Shown piece by piece: positions 24,188 to 34,973 of a DNA stretch of 64,000 bases. Numbering within the stretch: the first letter of the stretch is position 1; each line of letters starts with the position of its first letter. The translations under genes and the position numbers were made by a program. The stretch covers positions 1-64,000 of the forward strand of contig DASVQC010000085.1 of assembly GCA_036389335.1 (NCBI GenBank), written 5' to 3'. Source of the stretch: JAIVGV01 sp036389335. Lineage in GTDB: Bacteria; Acidobacteriota; Blastocatellia; Pyrinomonadales; Pyrinomonadaceae. Below the pieces are notes generated by a model. The model ran no database searches. It was not told the DNA's origin and saw only the letters and a program-made list of their open reading frames with translations.

Positions 24188-25744
24188 CTACCGGCGTTGG
24201 TAGACCTTCCAGTAGGGCGCGGCCTCGTAGACCAACCGGTACTCGCCGCTCAGGCGCGTCTGCGCGTACCGATAGACCTCGGGCTGTTTGGTCTGGAACA
24301 GTCGCATCATGTCTTCGTAACGACTGCCCATCACGATGAAGTCCGGGCTCTTGCCGCTGTAGTAGCCGAGCCAGACGTCGTCTATCAGGCGGTCGAAGCC
24401 TATCTCGAAGCCGAGTTCCGCGCTCCCCATTGTAAGCGCATTCGGGGTCAAATGCTGCTTGAGGTAAGTGGTCACGGGCAAGTACCGCGAGCGGTAGTAG
24501 TTCTGCTTGATTAAGTAGGCCACGCCGCCCGCCTGAAGCGTGACGAACCCGGCGAGGCAGACGGCCAGCAGCCAGCGGGGCGCGAACCCGCTCCGCCAAC
24601 ACCAGACGACCCACACGGCGAGCAGCGCGGCGAGCAGCGGGATCATGTTGATCAGGTAAACGTCCGACTTGTGGCCTTCGAGCAACGACAGGAGCACGAA
24701 GAAGATGCCGGTCAGGATCAGCAGCACCCTGTAGCCGCCGTGCCGGCGCAGGGCGCTCACGCCGCACACCCCGAGCACTCCGCAGACGTACGCCGCGAGC
24801 ACCAAGAGTTTGAGCCGGGCCGGGCCGACCGAGTGGGCGGCCAGGCCGAAGGAGCCGAGGTAGCGCTGCGTGATTTCGAGTTTGATGCCCGTCCACGGCG
24901 CGGTCAGCCCGACCCAGCGGTTGGCCCCCGTCATCGCCGAGAACCCGCCGACGTTGCCCGAGAGCTGCGCGCGGAAGCCGGGCGGGTCGCGCAGGATGTA
25001 CGCGCCCCAACACAACGCGCCGACGACGTAAGGCGCGGCGGCCACGCCGACGTGTTGCCAGCGCAGGCGCGCGCGGTCGAAATAGAGCGTCAGGAAGAGC
25101 AGGCCGGCGAACGGCAGCAGCCCGTTCGGGTGCGTCAACCCGCTCGCCACCACCAGCGTCTGAGTGGCGAGCACGGCGCGCGTGAGGTGGCCCTCACGCC
25201 AGTTGAGGTAGCAGGCCAGCCCGGCGAAGCCGAGCGCCGCGCTCATCATGTCCATCCGCCCCGTCGAGGCGTTCATGATGAAAATGTAATCGATGGCGAT
25301 GAACGCGAAGGAGACGAGGGCGACCGCCCGGTCGTCGGCCAGCCTCTTCATGATGAAAAACCAAGAGGCGAGCGCGACCAGTCCCCAGAAGGCGGACAGC
25401 GCGCGCATCACGAAAAAACTGAAGCCGAAAATCTTGAACCAGCCCGCCAGCGCGACTAGGTACAGCGGCATCACCCAGTAGGTGTGCTGCTCGATGCCCT
25501 TCAGCCACGTGCCGCCCTCCAGCACGGTGGTGCCCATAAAGCCCCTCGTGGCTAAATTCAGGGCGGGGCTCGCGAAATGCCCCTCGTCGTGCCACGGGCT
25601 CTTGCTCATCGAGCTGCCCAGAGACAGGGCCAAATACACGAGCACCACGATGACGATAAAGGCGCTGGTCAGCTTGGCCTTCCGCCCCCCCGGCGAAGTC
25701 CGACTCGACCCCTTGCGCCCCGCCAATGTGTTTATGCTCCCCAA
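24188..25744 (-). CDS. ArnT/PMT-like GT-C glycosyltransferase
   Basis: A 518-aa membrane protein with about eleven TMs. After TM1 comes SKSPWHDEGHFASPALNLAT, the WxDE acidic loop typical of GT39/GT83 enzymes, and then YWVMPLYLVALAGWFKIFGF, a match to the early conserved region of that family. A C-terminal soluble portion follows. It should use a polyprenyl-phosphate sugar on the periplasmic face. It lies 12 bases from the DPM-like GT2 at 25757, which could supply the donor; the pairing of a GT2 donor synthase with GT-C enzymes is a known theme. The start is a TTG at 25744; a TTG at 25726 has the better ribosome site (GGGGAG ten bases before). Confidence 0.75.
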   Translation of the reverse strand: MGSINTLAGRKGSSRTSPGGRKAKLTSAFIVIVVLVYLALSLGSSMSKSPWHDEGHFASPALNLATRGFMGTTVLEGGTWLKGIEQHTYWVMPLYLVALAGWFKIFGFSFFVMRALSAFWGLVALASWFFIMKRLADDRAVALVSFAFIAIDYIFIMNASTGRMDMMSAALGFAGLACYLNWREGHLTRAVLATQTLVVASGLTHPNGLLPFAGLLFLTLYFDRARLRWQHVGVAAAPYVVGALCWGAYILRDPPGFRAQLSGNVGGFSAMTGANRWVGLTAPWTGIKLEITQRYLGSFGLAAHSVGPARLKLLVLAAYVCGVLGVCGVSALRRHGGYRVLLILTGIFFVLLSLLEGHKSDVYLINMIPLLAALLAVWVVWCWRSGFAPRWLLAVCLAGFVTLQAGGVAYLIKQNYYRSRYLPVTTYLKQHLTPNALTMGSAELGFEIGFDRLIDDVWLGYYSGKSPDFIVMGSRYEDMMRLFQTKQPEVYRYAQTRLSGEYRLVYEAAPYWKVYQRR

Positions 25745-25756
25745 ACGAGTGAAAGG

Positions 25757-26566
25757 TTAAAGAGGCAGGCTGTTTAACTCGGCGTGCGACGCGCCGCCCC
25801 CCGCGGCCCGGTGCTCGACGTCGCCGAAGATCTGTTGGTAGCGCCCGGCGCGCGCCTGCCGGCGGATGCGCTGCACCTCGCCGAACATCCGCAGGCTGTC
25901 CCGGAACATGCTCACCTTGCTGCCCTCGCTGTGATCCCAGCGGACGGGTATCTCGCGCAGGCGCAGGCCCGCCAGGTGGGCGACGTACAGAAGCTCGACG
26001 TCGAAGCCGAAGCGATCAATCGTCGCGCCTTCGATGACGGGGCGGCACGCGTCCATGCGGAACGCCTTGAAGCCGCACTGCGTGTCCCAGAACGGGAGGC
26101 GCGTGGCGAGGCGCACGACGAGGTTGAAGGCGCGCCCCCCCTGCTCGCGCCGCCACGGCTGGTGGACGCCGATGAGGCTCCGATCCAGGGCCCTTGAGCC
26201 GAACGTCAGGTCGCAAACCCCCTGCTCGATGGGCGCGACTAGTTTGGGCACCTCGCTGATCGGGGTCGACAAGTCGGCGTCGGTGAAGAGGGCGATGGGC
26301 GCGCGGGCCGCGAGCAGGCCGGTTCGCACCGCGTGCCCCTTGCCGCGGTTCGGGTGGTTGCGGATCAGGCGCGCCGGGACGTCGCCGGCGGCGGCGAGGC
26401 CGCGCTCGGCCACCGCGGTCGTCTCGTCCGCCGAGCCGTCGTCGACGACGATGACTTCGGCGTCCGCGCCCCCGCCCCGCAAGTAGTTGAAGATCGTCTT
26501 GAGTGATTCACTCAACCGCGCCGCCTCGTTATACGCGGGCACGATGATTGAAATCGCGGGAGCCAT
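25757..26566 (-). CDS. GT2 dolichyl/polyprenyl-phosphate sugar synthase (DPM1/GtrB-like)
   Basis: A 269-aa GT-A enzyme without membrane segments. It has SIIVPAYNEAARLSESLKTI, VVDDGSADETT, the metal-binding LFTDADLSTPI and the late DTQCGFKAFR, which together mark the dolichol-phosphate-mannose synthase branch. Product is expected to be polyprenyl-phosphate mannose or glucose for the neighbouring GT-C enzymes. AAGGG six bases before the ATG supports the start. A broken copy lies at 20278. Confidence 0.87.
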   Translation of the reverse strand: MAPAISIIVPAYNEAARLSESLKTIFNYLRGGGADAEVIVVDDGSADETTAVAERGLAAAGDVPARLIRNHPNRGKGHAVRTGLLAARAPIALFTDADLSTPISEVPKLVAPIEQGVCDLTFGSRALDRSLIGVHQPWRREQGGRAFNLVVRLATRLPFWDTQCGFKAFRMDACRPVIEGATIDRFGFDVELLYVAHLAGLRLREIPVRWDHSEGSKVSMFRDSLRMFGEVQRIRRQARAGRYQQIFGDVEHRAAGGGASHAELNSLPL

Positions 26567-26716
26567 AATAACCCTTCTTTCAGTTTGGAACTCCGACCTG
26601 ACGGGCCGCTGCTGCTGCTACTGGCGGAACGGAACCTCTAACCAGCCGATTTTAGTTCCGGCACTCTGCCCTCGACACCCGACGAATAAACTATCAATCA
26701 GGGCTGTTTTTCATAA

Positions 26717-27961
26717 TCATGGCGCGCCCGCCGCCTCACCCCGCCCCGCCTTGAACTCCACCGCGCGCGCACAAAGTTCGGCGAAGCTGGCCGCGACGCG
26801 CGCCCAGCCGAACCGCTCGCGCACGACGGCGGACGCGCGCTGGCCGAGGGCCTGCGCGAAATCCGGCGCGGTCAACAGGCGCACGACGCTCGCGGCGAAG
26901 GCGTCCGGGGTGTCCGCCAGCAGCAGCTCGCGCTCGTCGCGCACGGGCAGGCCCTCCGCCCCCACGGCGGTCGAGACGATGGGCTTCGCCATCGCCATCG
27001 CCTCGTAAATTTTCAAGCGCGTGCCGCCGCCGATGCGCAGCGGCACGACGTAGGCCGCGGCGCGCTCCATGTACGGGCGCACGTCGTCCACCCGCCCGGT
27101 GACGACGACGGAAGGGTCGCGCTGGGCCAGCGCGAGCAGGTGCGGGTAAGGGTTGCGGCCCACGACCGTCAGGGTCACGCCCGGCACGGACTGTTTGATG
27201 CGCGGCATGATCTGCTCGGTGAAATAGCAGATCGCGTCCTCGTTCGGCAGCCAGTCCATCGAGCCGGTGAAGACTAAATTGTGCGGGTCGGGCGGCGCGT
27301 CGCCCCGCGGCTGGAAGTAGTCCACGTCCACGCCCGTCGGCACGTCGTCGACGCGTTCGAGCCCGTACTCGCGGCGCATCGTCTCCGCGTCCTCGCGCGA
27401 GACGGCGACGACGTGATCGAAGCGGCGGCACGCGTCGCGCTCGAACGCCCACGCCTTGCGCCACTGGTTATACAGGTACGCCTTGCGCGCCGGGTGCTTC
27501 TGCACCTCGAAGTGCCGCCGCCAGATCATCGCCTCGACGTTGTGCTGAAAGAGCACGGTCGCGCAAGGCGCGGGCGTCGCCGGCATGTTGACGCTGGGCA
27601 CTAAGAAATCGCAGACGATCACGTCGAAGCCGCCGCCCCCGGCCCGCGCGGCGATCTCGCGCCGCATCTCCGGCGAGACGTACTTCTGCATGAAGTACGG
27701 CAGCGGGGAGATCAGATTCCGGGCGAGGTCGGCGTAGAAGCCGGCGGAGAATTTGGCGCGCGTCCGGTGCGGGACGCGGACCAGCTCGTGGCAATACTCG
27801 GCGGCGCGCTCACGCGCGTCGGGCGAGGCCGCGCCGTCGTCGAGCGTCAGGTAGGTGACGTGGTGCTCGCGCTTCAGCTCCTTCAGCATGTGAAAGGTAC
27901 GAATCTTGCCCCCCTTATCGACGGGGTGCAGCAATTCGGTCTTGAGCCAGAGTATCCGCAC
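26717..27961 (-). CDS. GT4 glycosyltransferase, exosortase-system type
   Basis: A 414-aa GT-B enzyme. The opening RILWLKTELLHPVDKGGKIR and the later LFQHNVEAMIWRRHF are reminiscent of the PEP-CTERM/EpsH1-associated sugar transferase family (TIGR03087). The C-terminal half has the donor-binding pattern PLRIGGGTRLKIYEAMAM with the conserved Glu. A GTG at 27961 was used since the family starts at this residue and GAAGAG precedes it; a GTG at 27967 is the alternative. It probably adds one sugar to the lipid-linked unit in the cytoplasm. Sugar identity is unknown. Confidence 0.83.
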   Translation of the reverse strand: MRILWLKTELLHPVDKGGKIRTFHMLKELKREHHVTYLTLDDGAASPDARERAAEYCHELVRVPHRTRAKFSAGFYADLARNLISPLPYFMQKYVSPEMRREIAARAGGGGFDVIVCDFLVPSVNMPATPAPCATVLFQHNVEAMIWRRHFEVQKHPARKAYLYNQWRKAWAFERDACRRFDHVVAVSREDAETMRREYGLERVDDVPTGVDVDYFQPRGDAPPDPHNLVFTGSMDWLPNEDAICYFTEQIMPRIKQSVPGVTLTVVGRNPYPHLLALAQRDPSVVVTGRVDDVRPYMERAAAYVVPLRIGGGTRLKIYEAMAMAKPIVSTAVGAEGLPVRDERELLLADTPDAFAASVVRLLTAPDFAQALGQRASAVVRERFGWARVAASFAELCARAVEFKAGRGEAAGAP

Positions 27962-28021
27962 TAGCACTCTTCCCTTATTCGTATCCGCGCCGCCCCCGTT
28001 CGCGCCGGACGGGCGAACCCC

Positions 28022-29983
<1,962 letters not shown>

Positions 29984-30060
29984 AACCTGTGTCTCACTTC
30001 CATGTCGTTACGCGCCGCCCGAATCCGCCGGCACGCCTCGCGCGCACATCATACTGCGGC

Positions 30061-32508
30061 TCAGCCGCCCGCGACCGGCTCGCGCGCCTCCGGGAAGACT
30101 GCCTCCGGGAAGACTACCGTCGCGTCAACTCCCTCGTCGCTCTCCCAAGCGTCTCCCCGTCGGCGCGCCGCGAGGCGGGCGACGGGGCCCGCCGCCGCGA
30201 CGATCTCGCGGTCGTCGAGAGAGAGCCTGCGCCCGCCGAGCAGGACCAATTCGCGGGGGCTGCTCTCGGCGCGCTCGAACCGCAGCCACGCCCACTCGAA
30301 GTCGGACGTCACCCGCCCCGCCCTGATCGGCTGGCCCGCGCCCACCAGCAAGAGATCGCGCGTGCCCGCCTCGTCGTCTTCGACGGAGAAGGCGCGCCCG
30401 CCCGCGGCGTCGATTTCGCGCACGCACACGCGGCTGGCGCGCGGGCGGCGCGGGATGAGGAAGGTGACGAACTCCTGCGCGCCCCCCGCCTTGACGCCGA
30501 AGACGAAGTGCGGCGCGGGCGTACGCTGCCCGTAACAGGAGGAGACCCAACCGGCCTCCCGCCGCCACGCGCCGCCCGCGGCGAAGGCGCTCACCTCCAG
30601 CCCGGCATCATCCGCCGACGGCTCGCGCAGGGCGGCTGCGCCCCCCGCGCCCGCCTCAATCGACGGGGCGGCGTCGGCGGCGAACTGAAAGTGCAGCTCG
30701 TAGCGGTGGGGGGCCGCGGAAGCGACCAGATCGCGTAAGACCCAGTAGTCGCGTTTCAGCCAGAGGACGCTGCGAGTGTGCGCGACCGCGCCGGTCGGCA
30801 GGCGCTCGTAGCCGTCGTGCTCGCCCGCGAAGAAGGTGAACCGCCCGGCGTCGATCCAGGCGCGCGCGCGCGCGGCGGCAGCCGAGCGCCACGTGAAGGG
30901 GCCGGACGGCGCGGACGAACCCTCGCCGTCCACGGTCAGCGTGTTGTGCGCCGCCGAGCCTCTAAAGTGATCCCGCAGCTCAGCCGAGCCGGTATAGGTG
31001 TACGTGCCGGGATCGACCAGCAGCGTGCGCCCGTGGGCGGCCAACTCGAAAGCCAAGGCGTCGGCGTGCGCGTGCCCGTTACTGAGCGCGCCGTGCGGGC
31101 CGCAGTCGATCAGGAAGTAGTTTGACGAGGGCTGCCAGCCGTCGCGCATGACGTAATAGCCCCCGGAGGGAAAGGCGCGCGCGTCGCCCGCGGGCGGGGC
31201 GGGCTCCAAGGCGTCGAACGCCCGCGCCCCGGCGGCGCCGAGCAGCCAGACGGTCTCCTCCGCCAGCTCGCCCGCCACGTGCTTGTAATCCCCGCGCGCG
31301 CAGAGCGCCGCCCCCGTCGAGAGCGGGGCGCGGAAGTCGTTGGACGCGCGCTCGTCGAGCATGACCAGACGACCGCCGTCGTCGTCGCCGAACAGGGGCG
31401 ACGTGCCGTCCGGCCTGGTGATCCACATCAGGTGATCGAGGAGCGACGCGAGTTTCTGCCTCAACGCGCCGTCCGGCGCGTCCCCGCCGACGCCCGCGAG
31501 GACGAGGAAGTGGGTGTAAAAATCGGTCGCGTAGCGGTGGTAGTAACTCGACTGCTCGAAATAAACGCCGTCGGCGCGGACGTGGCGGTCGAGCGTGGCG
31601 CGGAGTATCTGCCGCCCGCGCGCGCGCCAGCGCGCCGCGTCGAGCAACTCCGGCAGCGCCGTGCCCAGATAGAAGAGTCCCAGCGCCTCGCCCGACAGAT
31701 GCGTGTTCGGGCTGAAGTAGGTGGACAGGTAAGTTTCCAGATGGCGCGCGTGCAGGTAGAGAAACTTGAGCGCGCGCAGAAAGACGTCCGGCGCGAGCGC
31801 GCGCGCGTCGCGGAAGAAGTGCAGCGCCCACAACCACGAGATGGCGCGGAAGGCGACTTCGAGGCTGCTGGCCCAGTTGATGCCGAGCTTCGGCGGGTTC
31901 TGTTCCATCCAAGCGGTCAGGTGAGCGACGAAAGTCTCGGCGTAAGTTTCGTCACCCGTGTACCAGTAGGCGCGCCCGAGCGTCATGAAGTACTGGTGCC
32001 GGTTAAGCTCCCAAGTGATCTTCTTATCGCCGACCGCTTCGGCGTCCAAGTAGGGGATGCGGCTCCAATGTCGCAGCGGCGATCTCTTACGGGCCACCGG
32101 CTCAAGCCGCCAGTTGATCGGCTCGCCGAAACTCAGATCGCGGAGCCCCAGCAGATCGAAGCGCCCGGCGACGACGCGGCGCGCTCTTTCGACGGTCGCC
32201 GCTTCGGCGCGCGCGCCGAAGCGGCGGCGCAGCTCGGCGACGGTCTGCGCCGGGTCGGCGAACGAGGCGAAGAATCTGGCCGGGGCGCGGCGGCGGAAAT
32301 GGGTCAGCAAGCCCTCGGCGGACGCCGGGCCGCTGGGGAAAACGCCCGGCGCGAGCAGCCCGAAGAACGTCGCGTCCGTGGGCAGGCGGGCCATGCGCGA
32401 CCAGCCGCCGCGCTCCGCCCAGACGGCAGCCTGCTGCGCGCCGCGATCCACCAGCTCGTCGAGGCCGCGCCCGCGCAGCTTCTTCAGTTTTCTCAACACG
32501 CCGGACAT
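30061..32508 (-). CDS. Heparinase II/III family protein (alginate-lyase-like plus C-terminal domain)
   Basis: An 815-aa protein. The N-terminal alpha/alpha-toroid region has INWRLEPVARKR, TWELNRHQYFMTLGRAYW and YLSTYFSPNTHLSGEALGLF, the landmarks of heparinase II/III N-terminal domains. The C-terminal beta domain has NYFLIDCGPHGALSNGHAHA, where the His-containing motif belongs to the Heparinase_II_III family. No signal peptide is obvious, so location is uncertain. Members next to EPS genes cut or edit uronic-acid polymers. The start at 32508 was chosen since its ATG overlaps the stop of the upstream GT4 (ATGA); a longer frame extending upstream is rejected. Confidence 0.87.
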   Translation of the reverse strand: MSGVLRKLKKLRGRGLDELVDRGAQQAAVWAERGGWSRMARLPTDATFFGLLAPGVFPSGPASAEGLLTHFRRRAPARFFASFADPAQTVAELRRRFGARAEAATVERARRVVAGRFDLLGLRDLSFGEPINWRLEPVARKRSPLRHWSRIPYLDAEAVGDKKITWELNRHQYFMTLGRAYWYTGDETYAETFVAHLTAWMEQNPPKLGINWASSLEVAFRAISWLWALHFFRDARALAPDVFLRALKFLYLHARHLETYLSTYFSPNTHLSGEALGLFYLGTALPELLDAARWRARGRQILRATLDRHVRADGVYFEQSSYYHRYATDFYTHFLVLAGVGGDAPDGALRQKLASLLDHLMWITRPDGTSPLFGDDDGGRLVMLDERASNDFRAPLSTGAALCARGDYKHVAGELAEETVWLLGAAGARAFDALEPAPPAGDARAFPSGGYYVMRDGWQPSSNYFLIDCGPHGALSNGHAHADALAFELAAHGRTLLVDPGTYTYTGSAELRDHFRGSAAHNTLTVDGEGSSAPSGPFTWRSAAAARARAWIDAGRFTFFAGEHDGYERLPTGAVAHTRSVLWLKRDYWVLRDLVASAAPHRYELHFQFAADAAPSIEAGAGGAAALREPSADDAGLEVSAFAAGGAWRREAGWVSSCYGQRTPAPHFVFGVKAGGAQEFVTFLIPRRPRASRVCVREIDAAGGRAFSVEDDEAGTRDLLLVGAGQPIRAGRVTSDFEWAWLRFERAESSPRELVLLGGRRLSLDDREIVAAAGPVARLAARRRGDAWESDEGVDATVVFPEAVFPEAREPVAGG

Positions 32509-33710
32509 CAATGCTCGCTCAGAGGGATTTCGCGCCCCCGCCCCACGCGCGGCGCACGGGAGAGAGAGCCCGCGCCCGCTTCCTCGTACAGCTCGATCCA
32601 CTCGCGCCCCACTTCCGCCCAAGTGTACTTACGGCATTCGGCCAGCGCGCGCTCCGCCAAGGCGGTCGCCAAGCCTTCGTCGCGCAGCAGGAGCAGGGCC
32701 TTGTCCGCCAGCGCGGCGCAGTCGCCGCGCGGGACGAGCAGGCCGGTCTCCCCGTCGGAGACCATGTAGGGGATGCCCCCGGCGTCGGTCGTCACGACGG
32801 GCAAGCCCGCCGCGTAAGCCTCGATGATCGAAAGCGGCATGTTGTCGATCTCGGAGGCGTTGAGGAAAACGTCCGCCGCCTCGTAGAGCCGCGGCATCTC
32901 TTCGGGGCTGACGAGGCCGAGGAACTCGACGTGTTGCAACTTGAGGTCGCGCGCGCGCTCCGCGAGCGCGGCGCGCTGGGCGCCGTCGCCCGCCACGAGC
33001 AGGCGCGCCCCCGGCACCTGCCGCTGGATGAGCGCGAACGCTTCGAGCACGCAGCCGACGTTGTAGTGGGCCTCGAAGTTGCGGTTGGAGAGGAAGACCG
33101 CGCGCGCGCCGCGCCGCGCGCGGAAGCGGAACTGCCCCAGCTCGACGAAGTTATAGATCGGCTGCGCCGCGACGCCGAACCGCGCGAACACGTCCACCAA
33201 ATAGTTGGAGGGCACGACGACGCGATCCGCCAAACGGATCGTCGGCAGGGCCGTCCGCCGCCAGCGCGTCAGGTGATCGAGCGCCTCGCCGCTGTGGTAG
33301 TTGAGCACGATCTTCTTGCGGAACAGTCTGGCGACGAGGATGGCGGGCGTGGGGGCGAGCACGAACGAGAAGTACGAGGCCGAGAAGATGTGGATCACGT
33401 CATAGCGGCGGACGCGCGCGAGCAGGGTGGCTGCGTAGAGCAGCGAGGTCAGGAGCGTGCGGACGTACTTGATCGCTTGCAGGCGGCGCAGCGCGCCCGG
33501 CAGTCGCGGGTTGACCGGCAGGAACGAGACCTCTAACGAGGGGACTTCGCGCAGGCGTTCGAGCAGGCGGGCGGCCTGCACCGCCTGCCCCCCCAGAATG
33601 TCGAGCGAGGGGCCGACGATCAGGACGCGCACGGGCGGCGGGGCGGCGGACTCCGCCCGGCCCGCCGCGTCTTCCGCGCGCCGCCCCGCCGCGGCTCTCG
33701 TGTGGGACAT
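32508..33710 (-). CDS. GT4 family glycosyltransferase
   Basis: A 400-aa GT-B enzyme with VRVLIVGPSLDILGGQAVQA near the start, the acceptor-side LNYHSGEALDHL, and a donor-binding half ending in DVFLNASEIDNMPLSIIEAY, which contains the conserved EX7E-type acidic residues. The predicted site is the cytoplasmic face of the inner membrane. The ATG at 33710 follows GGAAAG and lies 11 bases after the stop of the previous GT4; a TTG at 33737 would overlap that gene. It is coupled by ATGA to the heparinase gene. Confidence 0.85.
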   Translation of the reverse strand: MSHTRAAAGRRAEDAAGRAESAAPPPVRVLIVGPSLDILGGQAVQAARLLERLREVPSLEVSFLPVNPRLPGALRRLQAIKYVRTLLTSLLYAATLLARVRRYDVIHIFSASYFSFVLAPTPAILVARLFRKKIVLNYHSGEALDHLTRWRRTALPTIRLADRVVVPSNYLVDVFARFGVAAQPIYNFVELGQFRFRARRGARAVFLSNRNFEAHYNVGCVLEAFALIQRQVPGARLLVAGDGAQRAALAERARDLKLQHVEFLGLVSPEEMPRLYEAADVFLNASEIDNMPLSIIEAYAAGLPVVTTDAGGIPYMVSDGETGLLVPRGDCAALADKALLLLRDEGLATALAERALAECRKYTWAEVGREWIELYEEAGAGSLSRAPRVGRGREIPLSEH

Positions 33711-33721
33711 AGTCTTTCCGT

Positions 33722-34909
33722 TCACGCGCTCTCGCAATGCACGCCGCCCGCGACCTCCGCGGGCGCGCGCCGCCGCCGCGCGAGCAGGCGCTCGTAGAGC
33801 CGCTCCGTCCGCTCAAGCTGCGCGCCGCAGGAGAACCGCTCCCGCACGACGTCGCGCCCGCGCGCGCCGAAAGCGAGGGCGCGCTCCCGCTCGTTCAGCA
33901 GCCAGACGATCCGAGAGGCCAGCGCCCCGTCGTCGCCGGGCGCGACCAAGTGGCCGGTCTCGCCCTCGGCCACCGCCTCGCGCGCGCCGCCGACGTCGGT
34001 CGCCACCACGGGACGGGCCGCGGCCATGTACTCCAGAATCGCGTTCGAGAAGCCCTCGGCGGTCGAACTCAACACGCACACCTCGGAGGCGAACAGTAGT
34101 TCGGCCACGCGCTCGCAGCGCCCGGTGAAGAAGACCCTGCCGCCGATGCCGAGCCGCGCCGCGAGGTCGCGCAGGGGCGCTTCCAGCTCGCCCTCGCCCG
34201 CGATCACGAAAGCCGCGTCCGGCACCGCGTCCGCCACGCGCCGCGCGGCGCGCAGGAAGGTCGGGTGATCCTTCACCGCGTGGCGCAGGTTGGCGACTAT
34301 CGTCACCAGCCGCAGCGGTTCGGCCTCGGGCAGCTTCAGTAAGGCCAGCGCCTGCGCCCGACTTAAACCGGGGGGCGGCGTGAGGCGTCCCAAGTCGAGC
34401 CCGTTATAGATGGTGACGATCTTGGCGCGGGGCACGCCCTCGTCGATCAACTGCTGCGCGACGGCCCCGGCGTTCGCCACGACGGCGTGCGCGAGGCGGT
34501 AAGCGCACCGCTCGGTCTTCTTCTGCGCGCCGGTGCGCAGGCCCGCCGTCTCGCGCCGGGCCGCGACGCGCGCGCGCACCCCCGCCAGCGTCGCCCCGGC
34601 CATGCCGAAGACGTTGGTGTAGAAGTCGTGGGTCTGCACGATGTCGACGCGCCGCCGCCGGAGGAACGAGGCGAAGCGGAACAACTGCCTGACCGTGTTG
34701 CGGTCGTGAAAGCTCGTCAGCGCGAAGGCGGGAATCTCGCCCAACCCCAGCCGCTCGACGACGCCGCGCAGGGGGCCGCCCCCGTCGAGGCAGGCGACGT
34801 GCACGCGGTAGCGCCCGCTCTCGTGGAGCAGGCGGGTCAACTGCACGGCCTGCCGTTCCGAGCCGCCCTGCTCGAAGCTGCCGATCAGTTGGAGCACGTT
34901 AGGGGTCAC
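33722..34909 (-). CDS. GT4 family glycosyltransferase
   Basis: A 395-aa GT-B enzyme. The N-terminus is VLQLIGSFEQGGSERQAVQL, the usual glycine-rich acceptor loop of GT4 enzymes. The donor half has LSSTAEGFSNAILEYMAAAR with the conserved acidic pair. It follows an amidotransferase gene by 64 bases and is followed by a second GT4, making a two-enzyme cassette. The sugar is unknown. Confidence 0.86.
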   Translation of the reverse strand: MTPNVLQLIGSFEQGGSERQAVQLTRLLHESGRYRVHVACLDGGGPLRGVVERLGLGEIPAFALTSFHDRNTVRQLFRFASFLRRRRVDIVQTHDFYTNVFGMAGATLAGVRARVAARRETAGLRTGAQKKTERCAYRLAHAVVANAGAVAQQLIDEGVPRAKIVTIYNGLDLGRLTPPPGLSRAQALALLKLPEAEPLRLVTIVANLRHAVKDHPTFLRAARRVADAVPDAAFVIAGEGELEAPLRDLAARLGIGGRVFFTGRCERVAELLFASEVCVLSSTAEGFSNAILEYMAAARPVVATDVGGAREAVAEGETGHLVAPGDDGALASRIVWLLNERERALAFGARGRDVVRERFSCGAQLERTERLYERLLARRRRAPAEVAGGVHCESA

Positions 34910-34973
34910 AGGCGTTAACGACCTCGGTCAACTCGCGGGCCGGCGGCAGGCCGCCGCCGTCCGGTGGGCGGCG

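Noticed and set aside
23940..25013. Long extension of the GT2 reading frame upstream of 23999
   Set aside because: It lies in another frame of the real GT-C gene at 24188-25744, is Arg/Pro-rich, and the ATG at 23999 has its own ribosome site.
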